Of a DNA stretch of 64,000 nt, positions 23,209 to 33,849 are shown one piece after another; position 1 is the stretch's first letter; every line of letters begins with the position of its first letter. The notes under the pieces are model-generated. The model was not told where the DNA came from and ran no database searches. It saw only the letters and a list, made by a program, of their open reading frames with translations. Where the stretch lies: contig NW_026262668.1 of NCBI RefSeq assembly GCF_021869535.1, forward strand, positions 8,850,348 to 8,914,347, in the 5' to 3' direction. Origin of the DNA: Mytilus californianus (lineage: Eukaryota; Mollusca; Bivalvia; Mytilida; Mytilidae). Made by a program: the position numbers and the translations under genes.

Positions 23209-24518
23209 TGTAAAATTTTTAGTTTCCGTTCTCCAACTTAAGTTTACCTCAACCAAATGTTACGAAACTTATACACAATGTTTATTACCACAAAACACAG
23301 ATCAAGTTTGAATTTTGGTGGCGTCACTTTAACCGTTCTAGAGTTATGCTCCTTTGTAAATGGAAAAATTGCAAAGTTTTTAGTTTCCGTTCTCTAACTT
23401 AAGTTTGCCACAACCAAATGTTATAAAACTTATACACAATGCTTATTTATAAATGGAAAAATTGCAAAATTTTTATTTTCTTCTAAATATCAAGTAATTT
23501 TAAAAATTGGAGTTATCTTCCTTTGTCAATGATTATAGTTGAATCAACTACAATCAATGCTTTATACAATGCAATGTTTAATTTTGACTTCCACTGATAA
23601 AACACAGATCAAGTTGAATTTGGGTAGTGTCACTTTAACCATTATTGAGTTATGCCCCTTTATAAATCGAAAGATTGCAAAATTGTTAGTTTCCATTCTG
23701 TAACTTAAGTTTGCCCCAACCAAACATTATGAAACCTATACACAATATTCATTACCACAAAACTAAGATCAAGTACAAATTGGGGCCTCGGTGGCAGAGT
23801 GGTCTAAGTAGTTACTACTGTAATCACTAGCCAGTCAACACTGAGGTTGTGAGTTCGAACCCCGCTAGTGCGGGTGCACTCGACTCCAATCTTTATTGAT
23901 TAGGATTGTTAGTTTTCCTACCGAAGGTCGGTGGTTTTCTCCGGGCATTCCGGCTTCTTCCACCAATAAAAACTGGCCGCCATGAAAAAGCCCAAAAGCG
24001 GTGCTTAAAAGTGGTGTTAAAACACTAAAATCAAATCAAGTACAAATTTTTTGTTTCCGTTTTCTTACTTTAGTTTGCCTCAACCAAATGTTATGAAACT
24101 TATACACAATGCTTATTATCACATAATACAGATAAAGTACGAAATTTGGTGGCGACACTTTTACCATTCTTGAGTTACGTCCCTTTATAAACATAAAAAT
24201 TGCTGAATTTTTTGTTTCCGTTCCCTAACTTTAGTTTGTCTCAACCAAATGTTATAAAACTTATACACAACCGTTCTAGAGTTATGCGTGTTTACAAATA
24301 GAAAAATTGCTGAATTTTTAGTTTCTGTTCTCTACTTAAGTTAGCCTCAACCAAATGTTATGAGACTTACACACAATGCTTATAACCACAAAACTCAGAT
24401 CAAGTTCAAATTTGGGTAGCGTCACTTTTACCGTTCTTCAGTTATGTCCCTTTATAACTATATGATATACATGCAGGGGCATCATCTGTGTCCACATGTG
24501 GACACTATCCACATTTAT
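23209..24518 (+). mobile_element. F5 element, 5'-truncated tandem-core copy
   Basis: Core units of about 165 bp (CTCAACCAAATGTTATGAAA, CACAAAACACAGATCAAG, GAGTTATGCCCCTTTA). The 3' end is TGCAGGGGCATCATCTGTG...CATTTAT. A tRNA-derived SINE is inserted at 23782-24034. The 5' hairpin end is missing. Confidence 0.8.
23768..24048 (+). mobile_element. tRNA-derived SINE with 14-bp target duplication
   Basis: The body (23782-24034) begins GGGGCCTCGGTGGCAGAGTGG. Its A-box-like (TGGCAGAGTGGTCTAAG) and B-box-like (GAGTTCGAACC) pol III promoter elements are spaced as in a Ser/Leu-type tRNA with a long variable region. A non-tRNA body follows, with an A-rich 3' end (TTAAAACACTAAAATCAA). The perfect direct repeat ATCAAGTACAAATT flanks it at 23768-23781 and 24035-24048, which supports target-primed retrotransposition. 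It is not a functional tRNA gene. Confidence 0.9.
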
Positions 24519-24521
24519 TTT

Positions 24522-24624
24522 TATGCCCCTGCCGTAGCGGTGGGGGCATTAAGTTTTACCCTTGTCTGTCTGTACATACGTACGTGCGTACGTCCCAAAA
24601 TTGAATTTCGTTCTCTAACTTGAA
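24522..24624 (+). mobile_element. F5 element 5' end, truncated
   Basis: The complete 5' hairpin (TATGCCCCTGCCG / GCGGTGGGGGCAT), then TTAAGTTTTACCCTTGTC, a GTAC-type microsatellite (24570-24595) and the first bases of the core. It begins three T after the end of the preceding F5 copy, head to tail. Confidence 0.8.
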
Positions 24625-24850
24625 GTGGTGAAACAGCCAAACATAAGAACAATTAATAAAAATTTGTTGAAAAAGGCTAGACTCATCAGATCCACACAAA
24701 ACACACAAAAAAATACAACTAACAAAAATACTGAAGACAAAGTACCGATCTGAGAGTACTCACAGTTACTGAAAGCTAGTTCAAAGCCAGTAACAACGAA
24801 TAAAATAATTGTGTATGAAAGACTAAAATATCGATCAGCACACATCAAAA
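24625..24850. repeat. Dispersed repeat fragment
   Basis: Similar to 5460-5645 (GTGGTGAAACAG, ACTCATCAGAT, GATCTGAGAGT, CAGTTACTGAAAGCT). Non-coding. Confidence 0.7.
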
Positions 24851-25113
24851 AGATTTAGTGTAAGGATGTCATAAAGAATCAGAGACATACATGATCTTGT
24901 GGAATGTGAAAAAATATAAGTATCGATAGAATGTAGGACCGTAAATTTCCATCATAAATCTTCAAGGAATTGAAATTAAATGACATAGGCATTAAAAACT
25001 TCTGAACCTGACATGACTTGCGCCAAGTATGTTGTTGGGGTGTATAAAAGATAAAACTGTGTTAGCCCATCATGTTAAGACATATGTAGAAGATACGTAG
25101 GTGGAAGCAAGTC

Positions 25114-25316
25114 TACTGTGGATTCACTCATTTTTGTGGGTACCAATTTTCTTGGATTTAGCAAAAATTGTAATTTCGTGGATATTATATTTTGTGGCTT
25201 TGCCAAAGTATGCATTCAAGCCTATAGAAAATTTGTGCGTCGTTGGACATTCAAATTCATGGTTCATCTTTACGCACGAAAATTGGTATCCAACTAATAA
25301 TAATGAATCTACAGTA
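25114..25316. mobile_element. Palindromic MITE, copy 1
   Basis: The ends are TACTGTGGATTCA and TGAATCTACAGTA, with inner inverted words GGGTACCAATTTTC / GAAAATTGGTATCC. A second copy lies at 60836-61023. This copy ends only 31 nt before the acceptor-proximal start of ABCF1 exon e. Confidence 0.8.
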
Positions 25317-25347
25317 ATCTCATTATTAAAACATTCATTGATTTCAG

Positions 25348-25509
25348 AGATTGTTCAACATTCAGTACCAAGATGCAAGGAAAATGTTAGGAAGATTTGG
25401 TCTAGCAAGTCATGCACATACAATCAAGATAAGAGATCTGTCCGGTGGTCAGAAATCTAGAGTGGCCTTAGCTGATTTACGAAGTAGACAACCGGATGTA
25501 CTCATTCTG
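25348..25509 (+). CDS. ABCF1: ABCF1-like exon e: ABC signature
   Basis: Fifty-four codons running from [17 protein letters not shown] through [18 protein letters not shown] to [13 protein letters not shown] is the ABC signature motif, and DVLIL begins Walker B. Acceptor GATTTCAG, donor CTG|GTGAGT, phase 0. The sequence follows animal ABCF1 closely around QDARK and SHAHTI. The 17,223-bp intron before it is occupied almost wholly by mobile elements, and the exon is bracketed tightly by a MITE upstream and an F1 tail fragment 15 nt downstream. Confidence 0.95.
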
Positions 25510-25524
25510 GTGAGTGGCTTTTAT

Positions 25525-25675
25525 AGATTCCAAAAACCTATGCAGTGTCAAATATTTTAAATCACATTCCAAATTCATAGCTGAATCAAGCTTGAATGTT
25601 GTGTCCATTCTTGCCCAAACGGTTCAGGGTTCAACCTTTGCAGTCGTATCAAGCTGTGCCCAGAGGGGCATTTGA
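25525..25675 (+). mobile_element. Diverged F1 tail fragment
   Basis: F1 tail words are recognisable with substitutions (CAAGCTTGAATGTTGTGTCC, GTTCAACCTTTGCAGTCGTAT). It has no 5' structure and is located just after the ABCF1 exon e donor site. Confidence 0.75.
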
Positions 25676-26357
25676 TTGGATAATAGATGCAGAGTGAAAT
25701 ATTCTAATGAGCTCCAAAGGTGTAATCTTCTCTTTGAAAATTTGCTATTCAGAAGCATCAATTATGTCTTGTGACCCTGTTTTACATCAGAACAGAATGA
25801 AATCAATATATTTATAAAAAAAAAATGCATTATTTTTTAACAAAAAAAATTTATGTTAAATTTCTTACATTTTATATATGGGACTGTACATTTTGTTCAA
25901 GTGAGCTTACAAAAAAATTGGTTGTTGACAGAAAAAGGATAGATAGTACCAGTTTGTTTTAATAGAAACCAGAAAAATTGTGTGGTTTTTAGGTGATTAA
26001 AATTGATCATTTTCCTATTTCGGGTGTCTGTGGTTGACAAGGACAAAAGGATCAGCAATCGTCACTTAAAATCACTCAGAAATTCTATGCTATTCTGAAA
26101 TAAAAAAAAGGTTTAAAAACACAGATTTTCTTTCCATAAAAGACATTAAATTTGAAAGACCAACAAATTTATGTTTAATTTGACCTGAAGCATGATATTG
26201 CTATGTTGTAAAGTATGATGTATTTTAATGTCTTTTACCTACCTTGCTGCTATATAAATAAAAACAAAAAATCCTGTATTCTTTGATAATAAGGTTGGGA
26301 CAGTATGTAAGCTCAGTTCGTACAATACTTTCAATTTTTTGACACTTTTTTTCACAG

Positions 26358-26430
26358 GATGAACCTACAAACAATCTGGATATAGAATCTAATGATGCTT
26401 TAGCTGATGCTATCAATGCATTTGAAGGAG
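26358..26430 (+). CDS. ABCF1: ABCF1-like exon f: Walker B
   Basis: Encodes [18 protein letters not shown] and on to [11 protein letters not shown] completes Walker B with the catalytic glutamate and the D-loop of an ABC-F protein. Acceptor TTTTTTCACAG, donor G|GTAATA, phases 0 and 1. Confidence 0.94.
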
Positions 26431-26623
26431 GTAATATTTACATATATATTTATACACTTTCTCTACTGATCTTTATATTGTATGTTTTTAGGAAATTCTA
26501 CTGATTGAACTGAGGGAGCTCAAGGGTAGAGATGAAGAAAAAAACCAATGAAAAAAACATTTTAACTGTACCACATTTTCATTGTCTGAATCAGGTTGTC
26601 TGGTTATATATACATATTTTTTT

Positions 26624-27075
26624 TATACCCCCACCTTACTGGAGGGGGCATTAAGTTTTACCCTTGCTGAAATTTTCTGAATCTTTGAAAAGTATTAAAA
26701 CCTTTAGAAATACAAATACTTTTCCTTTCTGTAACTTTAGGTTGCCTCAACAAAATGTTATTAAACTCATACACAATGCTTATTACCACAAAACACAGAT
26801 CAAGTTTGAATTTGGGTAGCGTTACTCTCACCTTTCTAGAGTTATGCCCCTTTACAAATGGAAAAATTGTTGAATTTTTCATTTCCATTCTCTAACTTTA
26901 TTTTGTCTCAACCAAATGTTATGAAACTTATACAGAATGCTTATTACAACAAAACTTGGATCAAGTACAAATTTGGGTAGTGTCACTCTAATACCGTTCT
27001 TAAGTTATGTCCCTTTATAACTTTACATGCAAGCAGGCACATCATCTGTGTCCCATGGACACATTCCCCATTTAT
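26624..27075 (+). mobile_element. F5-like element, nearly complete short copy
   Basis: The 5' hairpin is TATACCCCCACCTT / GGAGGGGGCAT, followed by TTAAGTTTTACCCTTG. Two to three core units with CTCAACCAAATGTTATGAAA follow, and the 3' end is GGCACATCATCTGTGTCCC...CATTTAT. It lies in ABCF1 intron f-g. Confidence 0.78.
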
Positions 27076-27309
27076 TTTAATCTAGGGCGATTATTTTTAA
27101 AAGATCATTAATATCTTGAGATAAATTTGTTCACATCTTTTCTGAATTAGGGTTGAGCAAAAGTTTGACATATTGAATAGTCACTTATCTATTGTAGAAG
27201 ACCATGATCATGTTGACCTTTTGATGTCTTTTGGGTTTTTTTGTGTGTGTCTTTCAGTAGCTATCACATTGAATTATAACCACATCTCTTTTATTTATAT
27301 GTATATGTA

Positions 27310-27610
27310 AATAAATAAGAAGATGCGGTATGATTGCCAACTAGACAACTCTCTACCAGAGACCAGATGACATAGAAGTCAACAACTATAGGTCAGCGAA
27401 ATAGCCTTCAACAATGAGCAAAACCCATACCACACAGTAAGCTCCAAGGCCCTGAAATGACAAATGTAAGAAAAAGGAAAGAAAACTAACGGCCTGATTT
27501 ATGTACAAAACAATTGATGAAAAACAGATATGATGTACAGAAACAAACAACAACCACTCAATTACAGGCTACTTACTTGGAGAAATGTCTTATTCACTGT
27601 GAGTTAGCTC
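27310..27610. repeat. Dispersed repeat copy
   Basis: Same family as 5225-5645 (GATTGCCAACTAGACAACTC, TCAACAATGAGCAAAAC, GGCCTGATTTATGTAC). No coding potential. Confidence 0.75.
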
Positions 27611-27622
27611 CATCTGATGTCA

Positions 27623-27994
27623 ATTTCACACCAATCTTTTTTAAGGCATACTAATGCTATAGTATGCTTGATAATAAAATCAGATGCTGTGTACAAAATA
27701 AATCAATATTATTTACAGTATTCAATTAGGAATTGAATGCTTCTTTTTGTAAATTTATTTGGGTGTAAAAATATTGCATGAATTACATTTTGTATGAAGT
27801 GCAGAATTGTTCATTCTAAACATGTGTCAACACTTTTACAACCCTATAAAATTACTAAAAGAAGCATTCAATTCTTAATTAAATACTGTACGGTAAATAA
27901 TATTGATTGATTTTGTATACAGCATCTGATTTCATTATCAAGCATACTATAGCATTGGTATGCCTAATTTTGCTAAAAGAGATTGGTGTGAAAT
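27623..27994. mobile_element. MITE with long terminal inverted repeats
   Basis: Outer ends are ATTTCACACCAATCTTTTTT and the complement of ATTTCACACCAATCTCTTTT. Inverted similarity extends about 140 nt inward (GGCATACTAATGC / GCATTGGTATGCC; TCAATATTATTTACAGTA / TACGGTAAATAATATTGA). It lies in the last ABCF1 intron. Confidence 0.85.
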
Positions 27995-28097
27995 AAGTTG
28001 AATAAAACTGATGTACTGTGATGATTGTGATGCATTTATTGTGGTTTTATAATTTTGAGTATTTAGTGGATGTTACATGAATATCAATTGCTTGTAG

Positions 28098-28282
28098 GTG
28101 TTGTTATAGTTAGTCACGATGAAAGACTGATCCGAGAGACAGATTGTCAATTATGGGTTGTAGAAGATCAGACATTAAATGAAATTGAAGGAGACTTTGA
28201 TGAGTATAGAAGGGAACTATTAGAATCACTCGGAGAAGACATTCATATAGCACAACCACAGGATATGGAAACAACAGACTGA
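28098..28282 (+). CDS. ABCF1: ABCF1-like terminal exon g
   Basis: Joins exon f in phase 1 to read [16 protein letters not shown]..., the H-loop (switch histidine in VSHD) of the ABC domain. It continues [20 protein letters not shown] and ends in an acidic tail (QDMETTD, then TGA at 28280-28282). In ABCF1 the segment after the H-loop is the conserved LWVVE...GDF.DY.RE.LE.LGE C-terminus, so the gene ends at its usual place. The acceptor is CTTGTAG. Confidence 0.95.
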
Positions 28283-29689
28283 TCTCAATGTGTTGTTATA
28301 TTGTGCATTATTTATTGATGATCTTAGTACAGGAGAGCAGGCTATCCATCTTCTAGTAAAAGTTAAATGATATTCTTGTATTTCCTCAGCATCTGGAATT
28401 TTAAGTGCTTTTTTATCAGGAAAACTTTAATATATATGTTGTTCTAAATATTAAAAAAATATATACAAGGTTCCAGATCTAGATGATGTTTACCTGTTAT
28501 TTTGTCAATAAGTTTGTTCATTTCATGTTTATAAGTCATCAAAAAGCATGGACTTATGAACAAAACAAACTTATTGGACTTTCTCAATAGTTTCAAAAAC
28601 ACCTGTACATGAAAATGGTAAACCTGTCTTAAAAACAAAAAAAGATCTTATTTAAGAATTCGCTATAAGCTATGACTGTACAAATGTGGACTAAAACATA
28701 TAATTTTGTTCCAGTAAAAAAATAAAATACCTATGACGTTTGTTCATTTATTACACTAAAAATTCCCTTGGCAATTAAAGGTGTTTATTAGCAGACTGGC
28801 ACTTTTTTCATCAGGTAAGCCTCTTGTTGATTCGTGCAGTCATTTGCTTCTCAATTTATGCCATTCGTTTAATGATTGAAAACTTGTCTGGCAATGAAAT
28901 TGACATTTTGGAGTATTCTGCAATACAAACCATTTTAATTGTCTTTTGCCTTAATCTTTATCCAAACTTGTTACCTTTTCACAGCTTCAACATCTAGGGG
29001 GCAATATTTAGCCAAGAAGATTAAGTCTGTACACTTCCAGGCCAGTGATTTTACAAACAGTTGTATGACTTGCATCCAATCATAAACCTTAACAAACTAT
29101 ATAAATTATAATAATAGTCATAAATGAAATGAATTTCTCTATGAAATGCAGGATTGCTGTACAAATCAATAATCTTACTCTTAGAATTATTGTTTTCACT
29201 TATTAACTTGAATAAAATACAACTGTTTGATCATGTTGTGTTGATTTATCAATAATATAAGTAGTATTTGGTCATTCCGACTTTTAGTTTTTTAGTCGTT
29301 TGGTTTGATGACACAAATTCCCATCTACAGGTAGTCTAAAAAATTTTATAAATCTCATCTTATTTTTTTTAATTTTCACAATGATAGAACTTAATTGTAT
29401 CTGGTTGAATAATTGGATGTTATTTTATTTATTGACAAGTTGAGTTTAATGTCATACTGATAATTCAAGATTATGAAAAAGATAAAAGAAATATTGACAA
29501 TTGCATTTCTATAAAAAAAAAAAAACTGACTACAATGTATATTCTTTTCTAACATTTATAAATCTTCTTAAAAATCTATGATATGATGATATAACATGTC
29601 ATTTGCAGTCTTGTATTCATATAATAATACATCATTAAAGACCAAGAGGACTAGAAAAAAAAGTTGTATACATGTGAATAGAAATCTGT
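28283..29689. other. ABCF1 3' UTR and convergent intergenic region
   Basis: No further exon was found. Several AATAAA words (about 28722, 29212) could be polyadenylation signals for ABCF1, and it cannot be told which is used. The ankyrin gene on the other strand ends at 29690, so the two genes converge over about 1.4 kb. Confidence 0.55.
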
Positions 29690-30000
29690 TCATTTTTTCT
29701 TCTTCTTTTTTCCTCCTTTCTTTCCTCCCTTCTTTCCTTTTTTTCCTTTCTTCCCCTTTTTGCCTTTTCCTGACTTTTTCCTGGCCTTCTTCTCACCACC
29801 AGGAATACTGAAATCTGGAACTTCAAAAACTTCACTGACTTCCTCGATTTCAGGCATATCACCTTGTTTAACATCATTGATAATGTTCCATATTTCCGAT
29901 TCATGTTTTGTCAAGTCTATTGGTTTAATGCCTGTCACCGTCATTGCCTCTGGTTTAGCTCCAGCAATAAGTAAATGCTTCACAATTTCACTGTAGTTTC
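29690..30000 (-). CDS. Ankyrin-repeat protein, exon 3 (C-terminal)
   Basis: Last exon of a three-exon minus-strand gene (33370-33199, 32149-32051, 30000-29690; 582 nt, 193 residues with stop). It completes one ankyrin repeat (NYSEIVKHLLIAGAKPEAM), then a partial one (TGIKPIDLTKHESEIWNIIN), followed by an acidic linker (PEIEEVSEVFEVPDF) and a tail of about 35 residues that is almost only Lys and Gly (KGKKGKKGKKG type). Acceptor TTTTATATAG, phase 1. Ankyrin repeats mediate protein binding. A basic tail of this kind could bind nucleic acid or membrane or be a nuclear/nucleolar signal, but this is inference. I do not recognise a named orthologue. Confidence 0.88.
29697..29800. repeat. Polypyrimidine/polypurine tract
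   Basis: About 100 nt of nearly pure pyrimidine on the + strand (TTCTTCTTTTTTCCTCC and similar). It encodes the Lys/Gly tail of the ankyrin protein on the minus strand. Such tracts are length-variable and can form triplex structures. Confidence 0.7.
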
Positions 30001-30368
30001 CTATATAAAAAAGAAGAAGAAAATATTAATTGCAGAAACAATATACTTATAGAATTGAGAATTGAAATAGTTTTATTTTTCAATTGTCTTTACAAAATGA
30101 AAATAATTAACCTTGCCAGAGAGAGTTATAACCTTAGATTTATAACAATTACACAATTTTATGAACTGGAAATTAGCAGACAGAAGGTATCATTTAATCA
30201 TTTCAATTACAAAGGAGTATCTCAAAAAAGTTGATTGTATGTAATCACCTTAGCAGCATTTTTAGCTTTCTATATCAAGGGGAGATAATCCTTAGACATA
30301 ACCCATCATAACAATAGCAGCTGATAGAAAAAAGTGGATTTGGAAACTTTTTATCCATCCATCATTTT

Positions 30369-31402
30369 TATACGACCGCAAAAAATTTCTGCGGTCGTAT
30401 ATTGGTATGACGTTGGCGTCGTCGTCCGAAGACACATTGGTTTTCGCACAATAACTTTAGTTTAAGTGAATGGATCTCGATGAAATTTTACCATAAGGTT
30501 CAATACCACAAAAGGAAGGTTGGGATTGATTTTGGGGGTTATGGTACCAACAGTTAAGGAAAAAGGGGCCAAAAATAAACATTTTTGTAACTTCCAGACA
30601 ATAACATGTGTGTTAGTGTATGGATCTCTCTGACATTGTACCACAAGGTTCCATATCACAAAGGGAATGCTGGGATTGATTTTTGGGGTAATTGCCTCAA
30701 AATTTTAGGAATTGGGGGCCAAAAAGTGGCCAAAAAACAAGCATTTTTACAGTTTCCAGAAAATAACTTGTGTTCAAGTCTATGGATCTCTCTGAAATTG
30801 TACTGCAAGGTACCATATCACAAAGGGAATGCTGGGATTGAGTTTGGGGTTGATGAATCATAAGGGGGTTCAAAAAATTGGGGGGGGGGGGGGGGATTTT
30901 TTTTTCCTTTTTTTTTTTTCTTTAAAATTTTCCATTTTAAGTTGGTTATTTTTTATTTATATATAAAAGCAAATAATAATGATATGGTTTGATTTCATCA
31001 AAAATTGAAATATTGGGGTTCTTTGATATGCTGAATTTAAACGTGTATTTAGATTCTTAATTTTTGGTCCTGTTTTCAAATTGGTCTACATTAAGGTCCA
31101 AAGGGTCCAAAATTAAACTTAGTTTGATTTTAACAAAAATTGAATTCTTGGGGTTCTTTGATATGCTGAATCTAACCGTGTATGTATTTAGATTTTGGAT
31201 ATTGGACCATAATAGGTAAATTAAAAAATTTTAAATTCTGATACCACATTCATTGTGTCAGAAACCTATGCTGTGTCAAATATTTAATCACAATCTAAAT
31301 TCAGAGCTTTATCAAGCTTGAATGTTGTGTGCATACTTGCCCCAACTGTTCAGGGTTCGACCTCTGCGGTCGTATCAAGCTGCGCCCAGCAGAGCATTTT
31401 AT
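30369..31402 (+). mobile_element. F1 element, short complete copy (1.03 kb)
   Basis: Complete 5' hairpin (ATACGACCGCAAAAAATTT / TTCTGCGGTCGTAT), very short GTC tract, about two 160-bp units, a run of 14 or so G followed by T-runs, fewer than two 126-bp units, and tail ending GCATTTTAT. It lies in intron 2 of the ankyrin gene. It shows the minimal F1 architecture without expanded cores. Confidence 0.88.
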
Positions 31403-32050
31403 TAAAGATGTGGATTAAGAGAGTTAATTTTATTCAACCATCAGAGCAGGTTGAGTTAGTTGGACCAACATAATTGATATTATCTACCCAATCACTTTAG
31501 CCAAGAGGTAAGGACTAGACCAAGGGCAAGGAGTTGATTGTATATATAAACCAATCACAGTGTAAATGGTAATAGGCCAAGAGATTTTATTCAATTTACC
31601 CAAAATATAAGTGAAAAAAGAAAGGATATTCAAAATGTATAAATGGAAACAACTAAAATGCCTAAACCATCTTGACAATAAAAAAGCAAATGAACAGCAC
31701 TTATACATTAGTATTGCTGTTATTATTAAAGTCACTTTGAGGTCTGAAATGGGGAACATCTTTTAAACTCAAACCACATTGCAAGTTCAAGACAGCTCTT
31801 TATACAAGTTTCAACAGAATTCTTTGCCTAATATGTCGATCAAGCTATATCTATTTATCTGTGTACTGAAGAACTATGGGGAAAAGTTAACACATCTGTG
31901 GGATATAATAACAATTCATATATATCGGGCAAAGAATCTAAAAAAATCACCATAATTTGGGGACAATATAGCCACAGCATGCAGACATTTATAAGATATA
32001 ATCACAGGGCACATATTTAGAGAAAAAAAAAAGATATGCTTTAACATTAC

Positions 32051-32149
32051 CTATCACTGCAGCATGAAGTGGTGTTATATTTAATCTTCCTTTCATATTT
32101 ACATCACAACCATTCTCTATCAGTAATTTCACAACTGGTGTAAATCCTC
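32051..32149 (-). CDS. Ankyrin-repeat protein, exon 2
   Basis: Thirty-three codons in effect, encoding GFTPVVKLLIENGCDVNMKG and LNITPLHAAVIG. This is a canonical ankyrin unit (TPLHAA, VKLLIENG.DVN). Acceptor CTGTTTTCAG, donor G|GTAATG, phase 1 on both sides, so the exon is a symmetrical repeat module. Confidence 0.93.
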
Positions 32150-32215
32150 CTGAAAACAGAAATAAAGTCGTAAATTTTACATATGCTATTATGAATTGGT
32201 TAATCCCATCCTCAA

Positions 32216-32480
32216 GTGCGACTTTCTGAGTTAGACGTTTGTACTTACATGAGCAACACAACAGGTGCCATATGTGAAGCAGATTCTGCTTACCCTTCTG
32301 AAGCACCTGAGATAACCCCTGGTTTTTTTTCAATCTTTAGTTTTCTATGTTGTTTTGTCTTTTGGTCTTTTGTTTTTTTTGCCATAGCCTTGTCACTTTT
32401 ATTTTCGACTAATGAGTTTGAATGTCCCTTTGGATATTTTGCCTCTCTTTTGTACTTTAAAACTACACCAAATAGTGGTA
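32216..32480. repeat. Dispersed repeat fragment
   Basis: Carries GAAGCACCTGAGATAACCCC and TTTTCTATGTTGTTTTGTC. The same family occurs inverted at 42125-42275 (GGGGTGATCTCAGGTGCTCC). It lies in intron 1 of the ankyrin gene; the open frame through it is incidental. Confidence 0.75.
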
Positions 32481-33198
32481 TGATTTGTGAAATGAAGAAA
32501 ACAAAATCTGAATAATTTATAATGGATGTGAATTGGCCTGGATAGTCTCCCTTTTATAGATTCAGCTTTGTGTTTTCTTAACAAATTGTCTATTTAATTG
32601 TATTGAAACATATTTTTAAGAGTGTTTGAATTGTTCTTTTTTATGTGATTCTGTATATTGCTGATCTACTTCATTTTTATTCCTCCTACCTTTAATGTAT
32701 TTATGCATTATTTTAGTATGGGGTCGTAGCGACTTGGAGCTGGAACCACTGTATACCGTAAAGAAATTACCTCAGATTTTGTTTAAACCCTTTATGAAGA
32801 TTTTCTAATTCCCAAAATTTTCCCTTGATAACCTTTTAACAATCATAAACACTGTCAAAAAATAAAATGACTGTCCCCTATCAGACTTATTGTGAATACA
32901 CCTTATAGCTATTTGGAAATCTGTGCCAGTTGAACTATTAACGTCATTATACTGATACAACAGTTCCTTTTCCATTGTGGCGTCAGTTGTTTTCTATTGT
33001 GACATCAACACCTTTTGTGATGTCCAGTAATGGCAGACAAATACTGAAATATCGATAAGGTTTATACAATGTTAATGTATTGATGATTTTATGTTTGTGT
33101 TGGGGGTTGGGTGGGTTTCGGACGATAAGATACCAAGGTAGATAACAAGACTGATAATGGTAATAAAAGCTTAAAAGTTTTTGGCTTTATCAATATAC

Positions 33199-33370
33199 CG
33201 GCACAAGCCTTTGATAGTGCACACGTCCCATCGCTGTCTTTCGAGTTTGAGTTTACTTTAAATTTAAGTAATTTCTTGACTGTTGAAAGATCACCACTTT
33301 CAGATGCCGCAATTAGACGACTTTCCATGTCTTTTCCTATGAAAATCTTCGACATAAGAACTCCACTCAT
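33199..33370 (-). CDS. Ankyrin-repeat protein, exon 1 (start)
   Basis: Starts at ATG 33370 (MSGVLMSKIFIGKDMESRL); in-frame Met codons at residues 6 and 15 are alternative starts. It encodes an N-terminal half-repeat (LIAASESGDLSTVKKLL) and ends LSKACAG with donor G|GTATAT, phase 1. Spliced to exon 2 it reads ...ALSKACAGGFTPVVKLLIEN, a seamless ankyrin repeat. No signal peptide or membrane segment is visible, so the protein is probably intracellular. Confidence 0.9.
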
Positions 33371-33849
33371 TTTTGTTTATTTTAAAATACAAAATGTAAT
33401 GTAAAAAAGCTTGTTGTCAGGTTATTGTTTACATCAATCATGTAATCTGTCCTCCAAACTGGAGAGTTCTTTAAATAGAATAGAGTCGTTTCCCTTTCCG
33501 CGGACAGTGGCTACATTAAATTTTGATATTTATTCTTAGCTTCAGATCCAGATTTCTTGTTTATATTTTTTCTATGTATTATTTATTACTCCTAATTCCC
33601 AATTTTGACTGATATTTTAGTAAATATGGAAAACCGCAAGGTGCCTAAAAACCTGAAAGGAATCACTGGCGTTGTTTCGTTTGCCACGGATGGTTCCTAC
33701 CAGTCAGGACTGCCAAGTCTCCCACAGTCACGCAGCGTGAGACTCACGCATTTTCATGCTTATTTGGCGGCATTTTCCTTTGATCTATTGTTTTTTCTCT
33801 TTGATCTTTACGATTTTGGCCAAATCTCACGCATTTGCATTATTAAAAG
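33371..33849. other. Upstream region of the ankyrin gene
   Basis: Likely contains the ankyrin promoter, but no clear TATA or initiator could be assigned. A plus-strand ATG at 33628 opens a frame beginning MENRKVPKNLKGITG. The frame soon runs into repeat-like sequence and a MITE, and I could not connect it to a further exon. Confidence 0.4.

Noticed and set aside
23782-23885. tRNA gene (A and B boxes, GTTCGAACC)
   Set aside because: It is followed by a SINE body and A-rich tail and flanked by a 14-bp target duplication, so it is a tRNA-derived SINE.
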